This document shows positions 35,143 through 49,400 of a stretch of 64,000 bases of DNA, piece after piece. The notes under the pieces are model-generated. The model ran no database searches. It was not told where the DNA came from and saw only the letters and a program-made list of their open reading frames with translations. Origin of the DNA: Prochilodus magdalenae (Eukaryota > Chordata > Actinopteri > Characiformes > Prochilodontidae). Position 1 is the stretch's first letter, and each line of letters begins with the position of its first letter. The position numbers and the translations under genes are program-made. The DNA lies in assembly GCA_024036415.1 (NCBI GenBank), contig JAMWET010001910.1, positions 43,501 to 107,500 of the forward strand. Reading direction: 5' to 3'.

Positions 35143-36470
35143 TTGAACGATACGTCATTACCACCCACAGTGGACAGAGAGGCGGCATACAGCCAGATTC
35201 ATGAAACATACAAAGTGCAACAGATTGACCTACTCCACATACTTCCACAGAGGTCAGACCATTCCTGGAACTTCAAACCTAATTATTCACCATGCAGTTG
35301 CTTTCCATGCACCTACAGAGAAGAATGTACCACATCAGTGGCCGTCTCAACATCAAGATGCATTCACTTACTTAAAACATGCCCTGTTAAGTCCTTCAGT
35401 GGTTACTTTTCCAGATTTCTTATTAACCTTCTGTCTTCTTGTTCTGCCATTAGAGCTATGCTAGTTCAAAAACATGGAAATTATGAGACCATGATCACAA
35501 GCAGGCGAATGAGATCATCACTGCCCACAAACCTTTTGTTGGCCTTCGGGAAATTCCAATTGACAATGACAAAACTGGCCGACTTGCTAGCTGGGCTCTA
35601 GAACTTGATTATTTTGAATAGACTATACCGAAAAGGACACAGTAATGCTGAGGCTTTATCAGGTCTCTCGGATGTTGACAGACCCACAGAACATATCACC
35701 TCTTCCACTCCGTTCAAAAGTAATCATAAGAAAATCTAGACCTGTTACTCTGTCAGGTGCTTTAAATATACTTTAGCATGGCACCATATTTATTTATGGT
35801 CTTGTGTAATGCTTTAGTAAGTTCAATGCTAACTCACTCGTTCATTCATTCCTCTGGCCAATCACATTCCGCCACCTAAAAAGGACTCAAGGTTTCAACA
35901 CTTCGGTTCTGCTGCTTTCAGGTGCCGGTTTTCGATGTTCTCCTCCTTCCTCCCCCCACCACCTGTTTGGTCCATTTATGTTGTCCATGGAAGTAGGCGC
36001 CGCCCCTGCTGTCCATATAGGCATTCCCTATAGTCCTGTACATTATGTTGATGCTGTATTTTGGACCACGAGGTCTGAAGAACACTAATTTGTTCCAAAG
36101 CACTTCAGTCCCTTCTTTCCATCCCATGCAACTGAAGAAATGATGCCTGCTAACCTGCAGTTACCTAGCAGTATATCATCTTTTTCCTGCAAGTCATCCA
36201 ACTTAACTCAAACCAGCTATCAAGTCTGCGGCAAAAAATAGAGACTATGCGTACAGTCAGCGAAAACTATATTATGACAAGTTTATCAAACACACTCCTT
36301 ATAATCCAGGAGACTTTGTATGGTTCTTCTCAATGGACAGATCCCTTTAAAATGTTGGCTTCCTTTGGACCTAAAGAGAACAATCCTGGAGTAACATACA
36401 GAATCTGCTATCGGCCGACTAGTCTGATGAATCTCCAATTGTCAATTACAATTGCCTGAAGTCTACTTGC
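35143..36470 (+). mobile_element. Degraded Ty3/gypsy-like retrotransposon fragment
   Basis: Plus-strand frames with many stops show two recognisable parts. Around 35280-35740 is the reverse-transcriptase/RNase H region: FTYLKHALLSPSVVTFPDF, GLREIPIDNDKTGRLASWAL, then a NAEALSGL form of the NADALSR box. Around 36190-36460 is the integrase C-terminus: QRKLYYDKFIKHTPYNPGDF and VTYRI, then IVNYNCLK. Large parts, including most of the integrase core, are missing. No LTRs were found. Confidence 0.6.
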
Positions 36471-36825
36471 CATTGAGTGTGACACAGCTGCATGTGAATT
36501 ACTTCAGCAGCTTTAACTACCATGCATGACTGCTGTACTGTCATACAGAGAGACATTCATAGAGAAAAGCCTGCTCTGTATTTTGGATTTGTTTTTTCTC
36601 AAAAAGTCAGTCATTTAAGCATGGTCGCTCCTCAGTGTGGCGTTTCAGACCTTGGAGTATCTTTGCCTGTCTAGCATAGTAAGGCGCACCTGAGTGAGGA
36701 CCCAATACCTGCTTTACCAGGTGCTCTGCCCCTCAAACTTTCAAAGTCTACAAGCAGCAGGACCCTCAACACACCTGCTGACAGCCAAGCTCGAGATGTA
36801 AGAGAAAGAAAAAAGCTTGTTCAGC

Positions 36826-36950
36826 TGTAGAAGGAAAAGTGGAGGTTGTCTGACTTCCTGTAACAACCACAACAAAATCACGCTTTATCAGAACAAGCTG
36901 ACTTTATCATTCAGTACAGGAGAATCAGACTGTTTAGTGAAGGATGTATA
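36826..36950 (-). repeat. Orphan copy of the vwa5a 5' flank
   Basis: This segment (ACTTCCTGTAACAACCACAA ... TACAGGAGAATCAGACTGTT) matches the DNA just upstream of the start codon of copy A (34313-34425) and copy B (55733-55842). No start codon or exon follows. It is a stray duplicate of the promoter-proximal region, probably left from another rearranged unit. Confidence 0.55.
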
Positions 36951-37099
36951 CCTGTCTTTTAAAATCTTCTGCTATAACCTGCAGGGTAGTTGCATTTAAG
37001 TTGTTAAATTAAAGGTTCATTTAGCTTTGTATCTCTAATGTTTCCTAGTATTTTATGTCACTTCAACATCCCAGTAAGGGGAGGGACTGTAGGGACAGT

Positions 37100-37715
37100 G
37101 CATTTCTTAATTTCGCATTCTTAAAAAAGTATTCTAGTGATATTATTAATACGGTCATCGAAGGCCAGATCAGGATCGATCGTGACACCAAGACGTTTAA
37201 CAGAGGTACCTGGTGTAACTATGAAGCTATTTAAATTGAGCGGCAATGCAGATGGCTTGTTTCTAACACTTTTGGCACTGAGAAGGAGAACTTCTGTTTT
37301 GTCCGAGTTCAATAGGAGAAAGTTACTTGACATCCATTCTTTTATGTCTTTGACACAGTCCTCTATCTTATTATGGTGAAGTGGATCATCTGGTCTAGCT
37401 GAGATATACAGTTGTGTGTCATCGGCATAGCAGTAAAAAAAGGTATGTTATGGTTTCTGATTATGGTACCGAGTGGTAGCATATATAAGGTAAATAACAT
37501 GGGTCCTAAGACAGATCCCTGTGGAACACCAAACTGTACTTTTTGAGTTAGTGGATGATTGACCGTTTATATTTACAAATTGATAGCGGTCGCTTAAGTA
37601 AGATCTGAACCATGAAAGAGCTTTTCCTGTAACTCCTACAAGGTTTTCCAGCCTATCTAGTAGGATGGAGTGGTCTATTGTGTCAAATGCTGCACTAAGA
37701 TGCTGCAATAAGTCA
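37100..37715 (-). mobile_element. L2/CR1-like LINE reverse-transcriptase fragment
   Basis: On the minus strand, in pieces: LSAAFDTIDHSILLDRL, WFRSYLSDRYQFVNI, a damaged GVPQGS-like region, a YADD-type region, then LLLNSDKTEVLLL and VKRLGVTIDPDLAFDDRI. These are the consecutive conserved blocks of a fish L2/CR1-clade non-LTR reverse transcriptase. Frameshifts and stops make it inactive, and no 5' or 3' end was located. Confidence 0.65.
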
Positions 37716-39200
37716 CAGTAAAAACGTGTGTTTTGCTGAACAAAAAAAAAAAAATTAGTTAGCTAGCTTAGCTAAGTTAGCTTTTATCAGGACCATCAAT
37801 AGCACTGAACTTGAGGGAAATAAAATGACACTTTAGTAACGTTTAGTAACCCTACGCTAACTCTTGGGTATCTATATTTACCCAAGACAGACAAATATTT
37901 AAATCTAATTTGGCTAGTTTGCTAGCTAGCTAACGATGTGCACCACCGAACGCTAAAGTTTCACTTAGCCAGCAAGGCTTTTCTAGCACTAGCTAACCTT
38001 AGCACAGTGGACGGCGACACAAACGTTAAGAGGAGACACTTCGTTCTCTCAACATCACTTTGACATCCACCGCATTTCAGGTCCATTTTACCATCCTGAC
38101 TATAAACATGTTACAGTATGTGCTAATAAACTGGCATAGGCTTCAAGCTTTAGCGTTATCTCAGTTGTAGACGCTTTTACGCCGGGAAACGTTTCCTCAG
38201 AAGTAGAATAATTTCCTGTATAATATCTCTCAGCGTTCGACTTTTCCCGAAGCTGCATCCAGCTTCTCATTCACCCACCTAAAAAGGTACAGCAGTTCTT
38301 TAAGGTGGAATGAGAAAATTCGAACTTTTGACTTCACGACTTAAAAGTTTCTGTCAGCTTCTGTGTTGCAGATTTAGCTCGTCAGGAAACCAGCTGTGTG
38401 CTTATAAAAGTCCATTCGGCTCTCAGTGCGGTGTTAGATTCAGATCGTTACTACTCAGATCTCTCTCGTGTTTTGGTTTTGATCATTTCGAATTTTAGCT
38501 TAATTCTAAGCGAAGTGACCAGTGCGCTTCTGCTAAACCTTCAGGGCAGTCGAGGTAGCTGATCAGAGCACAGTTATCGACTCGCATGGTTTATAAGATT
38601 GCATTTTTAGCAGCTATAACAACGAACAGCAGGGCTTTGTTTTACTGCAAAGGACGATTATTATATGTTATCTAAATAAATCATTCTGCTTTGGAGCTGG
38701 GACAGAGCAGTAAACGAGCCACATGCGGCTCCGAAGCCATATTGGTGCATCCCCCAAACCCACACCGTTTGACTGACATAACTGACCTGTGGAGTGTGAA
38801 TGCTATTGCAAATATACTTTCATTTTGGCACCATGATGATAAATGCATTTGCAAATGGGCGTTTTTGTCATTATATTAACATTATTAATAAATCACAAAT
38901 GAACTGACTGCTTTAAAACCCATTTTGGACGTCTACTGACATTATTAACAGGTCACCAATGAACTGACTTTATAAAATGGATTTTGGACGTCCTTTGATG
39001 TTCAAAGCATGTCCCTGACGGACTATCTAGTTTAAACACATTGTAGACGTCCATGGACGATCATTGTTTACTGGGATGGAAAATTCATAGACCGTCTGTG
39101 GTGCTGGATATCCCCGTCTACTCTTAGACAGAACTCTTCATACAATCAGACACAAAATAAAATTAAAACCATTTCACAGGTCACGACACTCACTGAAAAA
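37716..39200. other. Spacer; imperfect tandem repeat at 38876-38990
   Basis: No gene recognised. Near 38876-38990 two imperfect copies of a unit of about 60 bp occur (ACATTATTAA..., AATGAACTGACT..., TTTTGGACGTC...). Confidence 0.4.
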
Positions 39201-39850
39201 CAGCAGTGAAGCTATTCAGATGCAATATGGACGCTATTCAGGCGACTAGCTCTCCCAAGTTCACATGCAACACCTCCTCGACCAGTAGGTTTTATACATC
39301 ATCATGCTGACATGCTACAGGCCGTAATTCTGCCACCTGTTTCTTCTCAGAGTCTGAAGAAAGGTTACTGTTTGAAATTTCTGTTCATGTATCAGCACTC
39401 TCTCAGAAAGTCAGTTCTCTTCTGGGCAGTGGAGCAACAGAAATGTTCAGCCAAAGAGCTTTTACTTGCTTATTTCTGAACCGCCAGTGGCTGAATCAAT
39501 TTTTAAGGCTCTATCCTTTTGCATGCCTCACAGCTGCCTATGTACACAGTGTTCAGGAAGGAGAATGGTTTACCTATAAAAAGGGGAATTCCACATTTCC
39601 ATTGCATCATAGTTGTTTTCTCCTGTATATGTGCTGAGGCGTGTTTCAATTCAGGTCCTGTCCTTTGAACTGGCAGTGGCTCCAATGATGTTGTCAAATG
39701 GGAAGCAGGCCACCCCAAAATCCCTTATGGAGTAAGGTTAAAATTCTTTCGGATTTGGATGACTTGCTGGTATGTTCCAAAGAGCAAGCTCTCAGGGATG
39801 CCTAGTGGATTGTCTCCTTTGAATGGGGAGAATGAGGGGGGTTGAACACA
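39200..39850 (+). mobile_element. Possible retroelement reverse-transcriptase debris
   Basis: Plus-strand pieces such as LTAAYVHS and, later, VKILSDLDDLLVCSKEQALRDA resemble parts of a reverse transcriptase (a degraded x-DD motif followed by a 'CSKEQA' phrase seen in DIRS-like elements). Frames are broken and the assignment is weak. Confidence 0.3.
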
Positions 39851-40414
39851 TGCTGTCTCGTTTCTCTACTTCAGAATATTTTTCTTTATTGATTTTGGAA
39901 TTTTCAGTATAGTTTCATATAGTTTTTCTCAACCATTTTTTATTGAGACAATTTTTCACTTGTCTTAGTTTTCTAACGTTCCCTATTTTTCAGGATGTAA
40001 ATGCAATTTATGTAGTTTGGCATTTAACCAATTTAGGAAACCATGTGTTATTGTTGGTAAAAAAACTTTGGTAGCAAGAATTTTATTTGGAGGAATGATG
40101 CTCACATCTTTATTAACTGATTTCTAGCTGTAGTAGTTACATGTAACATTTGCATATGTTATATCTTTATAGTCTATATCTTTAAAGTGTTATCTATTTG
40201 GAACAGGCAAAGAGGCACAAACTGGTTAGAAATAACAAACAGGCCCTTCAGTTTAGCGCAATGATTCAAAGATGAATAGCTATTTGACTTAAGGCATTGT
40301 TACTAATTCTGCTCAAATCAAACCAGTGAACAGAAGAGGCTGAGTAAACATCAGTAAATGAGATGTCAGTTGTGAGACTGTCTGCAGTAGGCACAGATAG
40401 AATAGATGAAGATT

Positions 40415-43400
40415 TCAGAATCCAAGATCCTCTTCTTTAACTTGGCAGCCCAGCAGACCATTACCCACACGAACACACTCAGAAAGACTGTCCACTGAAA
40501 AAAAAACACATACGCCATCATCATCATCATCACCATCATCACCATCACCATCACCATCATCATCATCACCGCAGTAAAACAGGCTTAATAATGGACTTTA
40601 GAACTAGCAATGTATTTTGTAAATGTTTTGGGTTATATTCTGTGATTTCTGATGAACTGAGAGTTTACCTTTCTGGTTGCGGATCCATGTCACAGCTTTC
40701 ATGGCCACAAACTGCCACTCAACCTGAGCGTCCATCTTAAACCCGTGCAACCAGATCAGAGCCAGAACTGTAGCCCAGACCCCCTTCTCCACCTGAACAC
40801 AAAACCAGGACATACAAGATAATACAATGTTGTGACAGTTAAAGCTACAGTAAAATCAGGTCAGGACCCATTCACTTCCAATTAATGAGATCTTTTCATC
40901 ATATGACCATGAAAGAGAGTTGTTCGACAAGCTTCAGCAGTCATTGTTTTACTGCTCATGTCATTGGTAACCTCTCTTCAAATGATCTACTCAAGAGCAG
41001 GACCTCCATCATAACTGACAAGAATACGATGTCTGGGTCTAGCTAGTTAGCCTGCCAACTTCAGTAGATACCTCTGCAGCATGATGCACTGATGCTTTTG
41101 ACATACATTGTTTTTGTGACATTCACATTTAGCAGTTTTGCAGGGTTTGAAACTAAACGTCTTTTTGTAAATGTCTGTATTATACTACACCTAGAGACCA
41201 CCAGAACATCATGAAGCCAGTTTTACTGACACACTTCTCATATTTAATACATCACTAACCTGAGCGGGGGTCTCCTTGAGCACTTCCTTTTCTGTCTTCC
41301 CAAACACTTCCACCAGGGCACTGTCCATTTCCCAGCAGCCTGAAGCCTTCTGGAGGGAGATGAGCTCCAGCAGGGGGTCTTTAACAGCCTCCACAGTTTC
41401 TACCGAGGCACATGCATCTGCCACTAGAAACACACATACACACAGATTCACATCGTCCAGATTCAGCTGACACTCTGTGCTCAAGTGTATGTCATCAAGT
41501 GTGTAATCATCTTTCGATCTGAAATACAAATTTATTTAACGATGATGAACAATTTCACTTCATTGTGCCAACATTTCTGATTGCTTACTGTATCACACCT
41601 CAACACTAAAATATTATAAAGGCAAATGAAGCACATGCTGTGGAAACCAAGTCACAAAAAATCTGTTAATGGAATATTATTTGACTGAACTGAGTGCTGA
41701 GTTGGATCTAGCCATCTGGGTGCACTATGAACAATGACTTCCTAAATTAGGTACATCTATAACTGGCTAATTTGTATACTGGTGAAGACTAGATGCTTGT
41801 TTGTGTTACAGTTTAAATGACGGATGATCTTCTCAGCATTGATCTTGATCCAGGGTTAGGGTCTAATTTATTTGTTTTACTTCATATTCAGGTTCATTTA
41901 AAATAGTTTACTTCTAAGGTGACTTATCTTCAGGCTTCGCACAGCCAGCTCTTCCTTCTAAACATTACATTTTCATTTAACTCTATGAACAATAACATAA
42001 TCTTATCATACCATATCACTCCTGTCACGCTTCCGGGTTTCTCCATTTTCCCTCTGTAGCTCTGCCGAATACTATTTACTTTCACCTGCACTTCATTTCC
42101 CCTTTCAGTATTTCTCTCACTTAAACTCTACTCTGTATATATGTGGCTAGATCCAAAATAGCCATTTGTTAGACATATTTCGCAGCGTTTGGGTGCAGGA
42201 GTGGGTACTTTAAGTGCATTGTTGTGCACTAGCAATGGAGTAGGACAACATTTCTGATTCATCCTAGCAAAGGGATGTACAAAAGTTCTAGCTTCGTACT
42301 AAACAAAATCAGAAATCACTTAGAAGCCTTAATGGAACATGGTGTGTTTAAATTGGTCTGTTGGCTCCTTATTTCATCAGTATACACCAGTAGATGTGCA
42401 GTGTGTATAAAAATAAATGAACAACTAACTGTTTATCCAAATCAAATATAAGTCGGCAAAATAAGTATATATTTACCCATGTCAGCCATCATTAATTTAG
42501 GTCCAGCTATAGGAAGATAAAAAATAGAAACAAAAAATGGGGATGATTTTGTGCAATAAATACATATTTATTTGTAAATGTTTAATCTAGGCTTTAATAG
42601 ATGCTCTTATCCACAGATAGTGGGTAGTTTAAACATGTACATGTACTGTAATGAGAAACTAATGTATAGAAACATTTAGAAGATCAGTACTTACAATTTT
42701 AGTCCACTCAAATGTCAAAGCAAAAAAATAAATAAATAAATATATATATATATATATATATATGTATATTTACACAAATTCATCTTCGGTGATCCACCTT
42801 TGGGAAGATAAAATGAGAAAAACATGTTTGGACAGTCAAATCTGTACACACTGTGAAAAGGCACCACTTTACCTGTACATCATAGTTAGAAATTCTACAG
42901 TAGCCTAGTGTCAATGACCTATATGCCTGACACATGACAATGTCATGCACGCCATGCGGTTGTGCTCATTACTGTCATCACTGCAATTTTATGGCTTTGA
43001 ACTAAAATGACTACTTATTAAAGTTTACTCATGTCAGATTAAAATAATATTTATTTACCCATGGCCATCATTTGTGGAGCACCTTTGGAGGGATAGAAAC
43101 AGAAAGGAAAAAATCCAGATTTACATATTAATACATAATAAAGTAGTGCATAAGTAATAAATATGTTTATAAAAGTAATTTATAATTTGCTGGTTCCTTA
43201 TTTCATCAGTTGATGTCAGTAGGTGTAAAAAACTGTAGTTATTTTATTGCTTTAAACTAAAATGACTATTTATTAAAGTTTATTCATGTCAGATTAAAAT
43301 AATATTTATTTACCGAACTTTGGTAGAGCACCTTTGGAGGGATAGAAATAGAAAGGAAAAAATACATATTTACAAATGTATACATAATAATGCATAAGTA

Positions 43401-46400
43401 ATATGTGTATAAAAGTAATTTAAAAATAATTTATTGAAAGTAATTAAATCTAGTGTTTATATTGTTACAAGATTAGTATTTTAATTTTTGGCTAAAGAAT
43501 TACACATTTACAAATGTACACATAATTAAGAAAAGTATAAGTAATTATCTTTATAAATATTTAAAAGAAAAAAAACATCAATCTTGCATTAATATTACTA
43601 TAGAATTAGTACATACAGTGTTACTCTACTTAAAATATAAATAAAATATGTTACATACATTTAGCCATGCGCCGCATCGGTGGGGCACTATGGAACATCA
43701 CTTTGGAAAGATAAAAAAAATATATATTATAAAAGAAAAACTGGTGGGGCAGGGGGTTGACACTGTCACCTTCCAGCTTGGACATGTCTCAGTGAAATAG
43801 CCTTGGACAACAAACATTAGGCTAAGCAGCTACACAAACCACTGGCTCAGATAAATATACAGCAAGGTCTGTGTAAGAGTCCCGCAAGGTTCAGTGCTTG
43901 GGCTTTTTCCCTTGTACACATTACTCAATTAATTTCAAAAAACTTTTTACAGCTGAATCAAGACAAAGCTGAAATACTAAAATTCTTTTGTCCTGCATAT
44001 CAAACCTAAAGTAATCTCCTTCCAGAAACATTTGTGAAATGTAGCTCTGGCACAGTCAATTTGATGAAAGTGTTTAGCAGATTTGCAGCATGTGTTTAAT
44101 TGTACTGTGCTGCGGGTCTTGTTGTCCATTGTAGTGATATCATCTGGATCGATCAACTGGAAAGCACAGATGGCAGAGCGATGACCACACAGAATACTCT
44201 CTACTCGTTAAGACAATCTCAACTCTGAGCTGTTTTTAGGTTAACTGACCAAACATTTAGTTGTTAATCATAGACATATTTATCCTCTACATAGCTTTGC
44301 AGACTGAAACAATTGTTGCTAACAAGTCAGTGAGCTGTCACCGCTTAGCTGTTGACCAATTGTATCTAGTGTGCTTATAAGTTTTAACAAGGCTCACAGA
44401 TATTCATGGGAAAATAAGATCATGATATACGCCCCCTTGTGGATATAGATTGATTAATTCTGTGATGCATTTGTGATCCCAATGTACTTCAAATTATGCA
44501 AGAAATGTGTCTAGTTTGCTGCAGTTGAGAAGCTTATTAAGGATTAACGAGATTCTTTCATTTATACTTTACAGTCAGTTATTTAATTCTTGCTCTTAGA
44601 TGTCGGTTACATGATAAAAGAAATTAAAGAAACTGTAGAAAAGTAAGTACAAGAGCAGTACTGTGTTCAGTAATAAGGACATTTAGTAAGTAGTATTTTC
44701 TGTAACTTACTTCCCGCGGGGGCAGTACGACATGCCATTGCCACTGGTCCACCAAAACCAAACATCCCTAAACAGGAGCACATAAAAACAAGACACCAAG
44801 TTCTCGATGTGTTGCACATGATGTGTTACTACTCAAAGCAAAAGCACAGTGATAGCAGATGATTTCTATTAAGCAACACTGACCTGGTGCAGGGACTCTC
44901 CTCCTCAGCAGTGGTCCTTGCACAGCCTCTCCACTGCCCTTGTGAACAGCTATGAAGGCTGTGTGTGCACTGCCCACTCCAGCCTGCACACTGAGCTCCA
45001 CCACTCTGGCCTTTAAAGCCTCTTTGTCAGCTCCCTCATTCTGCTCCTCCCGTTCCAGAGAGCGGATCAGAGAGCGGGCACCCAGTCTGTGGATGGAGAG
45101 TCTGAACAGACAGGCAGTGTTTAGGTTGTATGAAGGTGATTGAGCTAAATGATTATAAATGCTAACAGGGTCAGCTAATCTCACAATGCAGTTTACACTG
45201 ACTGGCAATTTTATCAGGTACATCCACCATACGCGTGCAGTTTAAGATAAGATGAGATAATCCTTTATTGATCCCACAGTGGGGAAGTTTGCAACCTTTT
45301 GTAGGCTTACAACTACCAACTCTCGACCATCATTAACCATCAACCCCATTTAATCCACACTGTTTACATGTACTGTCTACTTTATTAAACACACCTACAT
45401 TGTTGCTTCACCTGTAAAAATAGAGATAACAGATTGTGCCAATGGGACCCACAAGGACCATGGGGCAGTGACTGCCTCCAGGGCTTCGCTACTATTCCAC
45501 AACAAGGCCACTTTATTATACCTGACATTTGATCCCAGTGGTCGAGATGCGGTTCAGGGTTAGTAGCGAAACAGAGAACTGCCTCTTGGCTCAAATGTGC
45601 TGCCATATAATGAGAGCTCACTGATCCTGATTTGACTTTGAGAATGGAGGCACCAATAAAAGAAGCAAAGAGAGAAAAGAGAAAGCAGAATAAAGAAAAG
45701 GGAGAGAAGGAGAGAGACGAGCAGCAGCAAGACTGATGAGTTGAAAAGCTTGTGGGCACTGAGTTCCTTTTTAGTTGGGAATGTCGTTTGTGCTGGAGTC
45801 TTTCCTGGCTAACGCCCATCTTTCCCCCAGGGTGCCACAGGTGTTGCTACACAGGAACTACAATTCGTGGTTATAAATTTTAGCTGTTCATCTGTGGTTG
45901 GTTTTTTGACAACTTGCTATCTTTCGCTGGTGTATTTTCTTAACCTACCAGTAAAACATCACAGCACCATCACAATCGTACCAGCCTGACACAATCATAC
46001 CACCACAACACACACTACCAAGCTTTAATGTAGAAGTTAAACCCACACAGCTCAGTTTGACTGCTGTAGTTATTCTTATTGTCACATCATAATATCAGCA
46101 GATGAAAAGAGGGGGAGAAGAGGGGGATTACAGGGTGTATGTAAGTGAATGTTACCCGGTATTCTCAGCAGGTCTGAGGGAGAAGCTGAGCGTGCTGGTG
46201 ACTTCTTGATCTACTAGACGGTACTTCACTGTTACAGTCCCCTCAGAGTCTGCGCTCTGATTCTACAGACAGAAAGAAAAGTCGCTGTGTCATTACAAGT
46301 CATTCAGTCACAAAATAAAAAGACTCATGCCTGAAAGCTGCAGCGTATCACCAAAATCAAGTTCTGAATGTTTCTGGCTTACTTAAGTGACTGTAAGTTA

Positions 46401-49400
46401 ACGGACTGGTAGATACAGGGAGAAGTGTGAAAACGTGTTTAATAAAAACTCTTACCTCTCCTTTCAGCTGAGCGTAAATCAGTGCCCTTTGACCCTGGAA
46501 CAGTGCAGTAATGGGCGGGCTCAGGCGGGTGGCGGACATGCCCACTGGGACCTTCCATTCTTCACTAATATCCCCCACAGCTGGGTGTAGAGCATAGCGG
46601 AGAGACTGCATTACCTAGAAAGAGGAGAAAACGGAGTAAACAATGTGAAAGGTGTAGAAGGAGAGTGATGAACGAGTTATAGGTGATAACTGAGAGGAAG
46701 AATAACACCTTTATGGTGTATTTAACTTGATACCAATAATTTTGTTACAGGAGTGAAACATAAGAGAAATGAATGAGCACTTACTGTAAGATATACCAAC
46801 CATGAAGAAGTAAAGAGTTTGTTTATGGAAATGTAAATATGAATTAGGGATTTTAAAAAAAATCACATAATGTTATTGGTACTATGTAAACCTCTCCCCA
46901 CTGCTTGGCTTATGTATTTTACTTTGGGCTGCATGCGGTCGGTGCCTGTGATAAACTGGGCGTGGCCACATCCCTCCTGGGCCATTCCTGTGATGAGAGC
47001 AGTGCTGGCACCCTCACCAATCCCAAACGAGAAGCACCTGTTGAAACACCACCAGTTGAGTCATTTTTCAGGAGACTAAAAGGACTGATTTTACTGAAGC
47101 TGTGCTGTATTACTCGCACTATTACTTTTTACACTAGTATGTATTTAAAACAATGTATTATAAATATCTCAAACATTTATCTATACGCCAAAGAGACGTA
47201 GAGAAAATCACTACTACTGCTTGGAGGTACAAAGACCTACTTGTAGTCATCAAATCCTTAAATCTGTCCTTTAAACAACTAGTCTGTGAACAGCTACATA
47301 AAGCACAGTTTCTCTAACAGACACTGCAATAGAATATTTGTACTTGTAAAGTTCTGCTGAGTAGCTGAGGACCTATATGCACCATGTCACTCCAAGTTTG
47401 ATTTGACACTTGATGGCTAACTGTAATATCAACAGCTTTGAATATTTAACCTTCTAGTTAAAAGTTTTCATGAGCTGAACTATACGTGCCTGTGGGAATC
47501 CGAGTTGTTTCTCACAAGGGCAAGAATGTCTTTGTTGTTCCACACCTCTCCATCAGTAAACATGAACAACTGCAGTAAAGAAAGATGGTAGAGAACTTTA
47601 AGGCCAGGCCATTCAGGGCAAAAATAATTATTAAAGATGAAGAAAGAACTTCAATCTTTTTCAGTACAGCTGTAAAATCAGTTTTTTACACAGTGCTGTG
47701 TTAGTTGTTTGCCACACATGACTACAATATTTACTGTTATTTAGATAGATAAACAGATTGGATGCAAATTATGGGCCTTCTGGAGGTTTTACACATTTTC
47801 ATTTGGAGAGAGGGGTTGTTTGTGCTGACAGACTGTGTACGGTGAAAAGTACACAGATACACAGATAAAGTCTAAATGAACTCCTGATGAACAGGTACCA
47901 TTACCTGTCTGGGGTGGTTGGGGATGCACTGCTGACTGTAGATGTGTTGCAGAGGCTGCAGAATCTCAGTGCCACCCATGTTAGCATCCATCTCCTTTAC
48001 TCTCTTCACAGCCTGGTCCATCGTCTCCTGAGTGTATTCCACACTCTTCCTGGAGACAGCACACACACACACACACGCACACACACGCACACACACGCAC
48101 ACACACGCACACACACACAAACACACACACCAGAGCATTAAACCAGTTCGAGGCTCCTCATTAAACTGAGGCTGTGGTATATATTCACTCACGGGAAGAA
48201 GGAGTCATAGTGTGATCCAAAGCTGTAGATGTTGAAGTAGCAGCCCAGAGGGAGACTCTTCAGCAGCAGGAGCAGAGTGTCCTAAAGACAAGTAAACGTT
48301 GATTATCTTGATGCCGTCTACTACTGTATATATTCATGTAACATTTGAAAATATATACTGTTCAAATATACCACATTCAAACCTCTCCTCAAGCAAGCAT
48401 ATATCATTTCATTACATTAAATCAGGGGTGCTTTTGTTGGAACTGAACAGATCTACATGAAAGGTGTATAGAAGAGAAATCTGGAAATAAACCTCAAAAT
48501 ATTTCAGGAATGTTTTTGTTTTACTGCATTAATGTATTGTACAGGGAGATATATTTTAAAGCTAGATTTTTGTGCAGTGTTTAATATATACATATTTTGC
48601 CTGGAAAGACAAATGACAAATTCTGTCAAATACAATGTTTTATAAGCAAGCAAATTTTTAAAAAAGCAGCACCCCAGTTCCATATACAAACCCAATTTTT
48701 TAATAAAGGTGAGACAGAATGAAGAACAAATAAAAACAGAAATCTGTCATTTGTAGTTCAATTCAGTTTATATTTAAATAAAAAAAACAGTACAACATTT
48801 TCCAAAAAGTTCCACAAAAAAGGAACACAAAATATTCCGAAAATTATATAAGCATGCTGGGTATAAAAGAAGCATCCAGGAAATACCTAATCCTTTATCA
48901 GTGAGGATAAGTCCAGGCTCACCAATTTACCAAAAATGCATCGGCAAACAGTGTAACTGTTTTAAGAACAATAGATGTCATTCACCAACCTTAAGGAAAA
49001 GTAGGTTTGAGAACCTGACGTATGTCATAGACCGTACGTTATGGTTCTGACGTAGAATTTTAGGTATTTAAAGCACTACACTGTATACCGTTATTAAAAG
49101 AATCAGGAAAACCAGATAAGTACCTGCAGGTAAAGCAGTGGGAAACCACAACTGAAAGCCAGTCTCTACTGGTGTTAACACGCCCTGCAGCCAGCGGGTC
49201 ACCACACCTGCTATGCCATGTACCTCCATAACTCTGAGCTAGGGTGACCAGCTCAATGCCTATGCCCCTCTCCCCTCTTTTTTCAAAGTAGAGGACAAGG
49301 GAAGAGGAGGTAGAGGAATAAGACAATAAGGGGGAAAATATATTCAAAGATTCCCTATTCCTCCCAGGCTGTGAAAACCTGCAACACAGCGGAACCTGAA

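Larger units (their letters stand above)
42440..43740 (-). repeat. Micro-exon/intron tandem array, copy B
   Basis: Repeating units of about 255-350 bp (micro-exon starts at 42477, 42774, 43059, 43314 and a dead one near 43665). Each contains intron text shared with the copy A array. In the dead unit the CCAAAG acceptor is displaced (CCATAGTGCC) and the donor GT has become CT (ATGGCTAAAT). Confidence 0.65.

Noticed and set aside
35143..35601. 152-residue plus-strand frame as a gene
   Set aside because: Only fragments match a gypsy-type polymerase; the continuous frame mixes reading frames of a decayed element.
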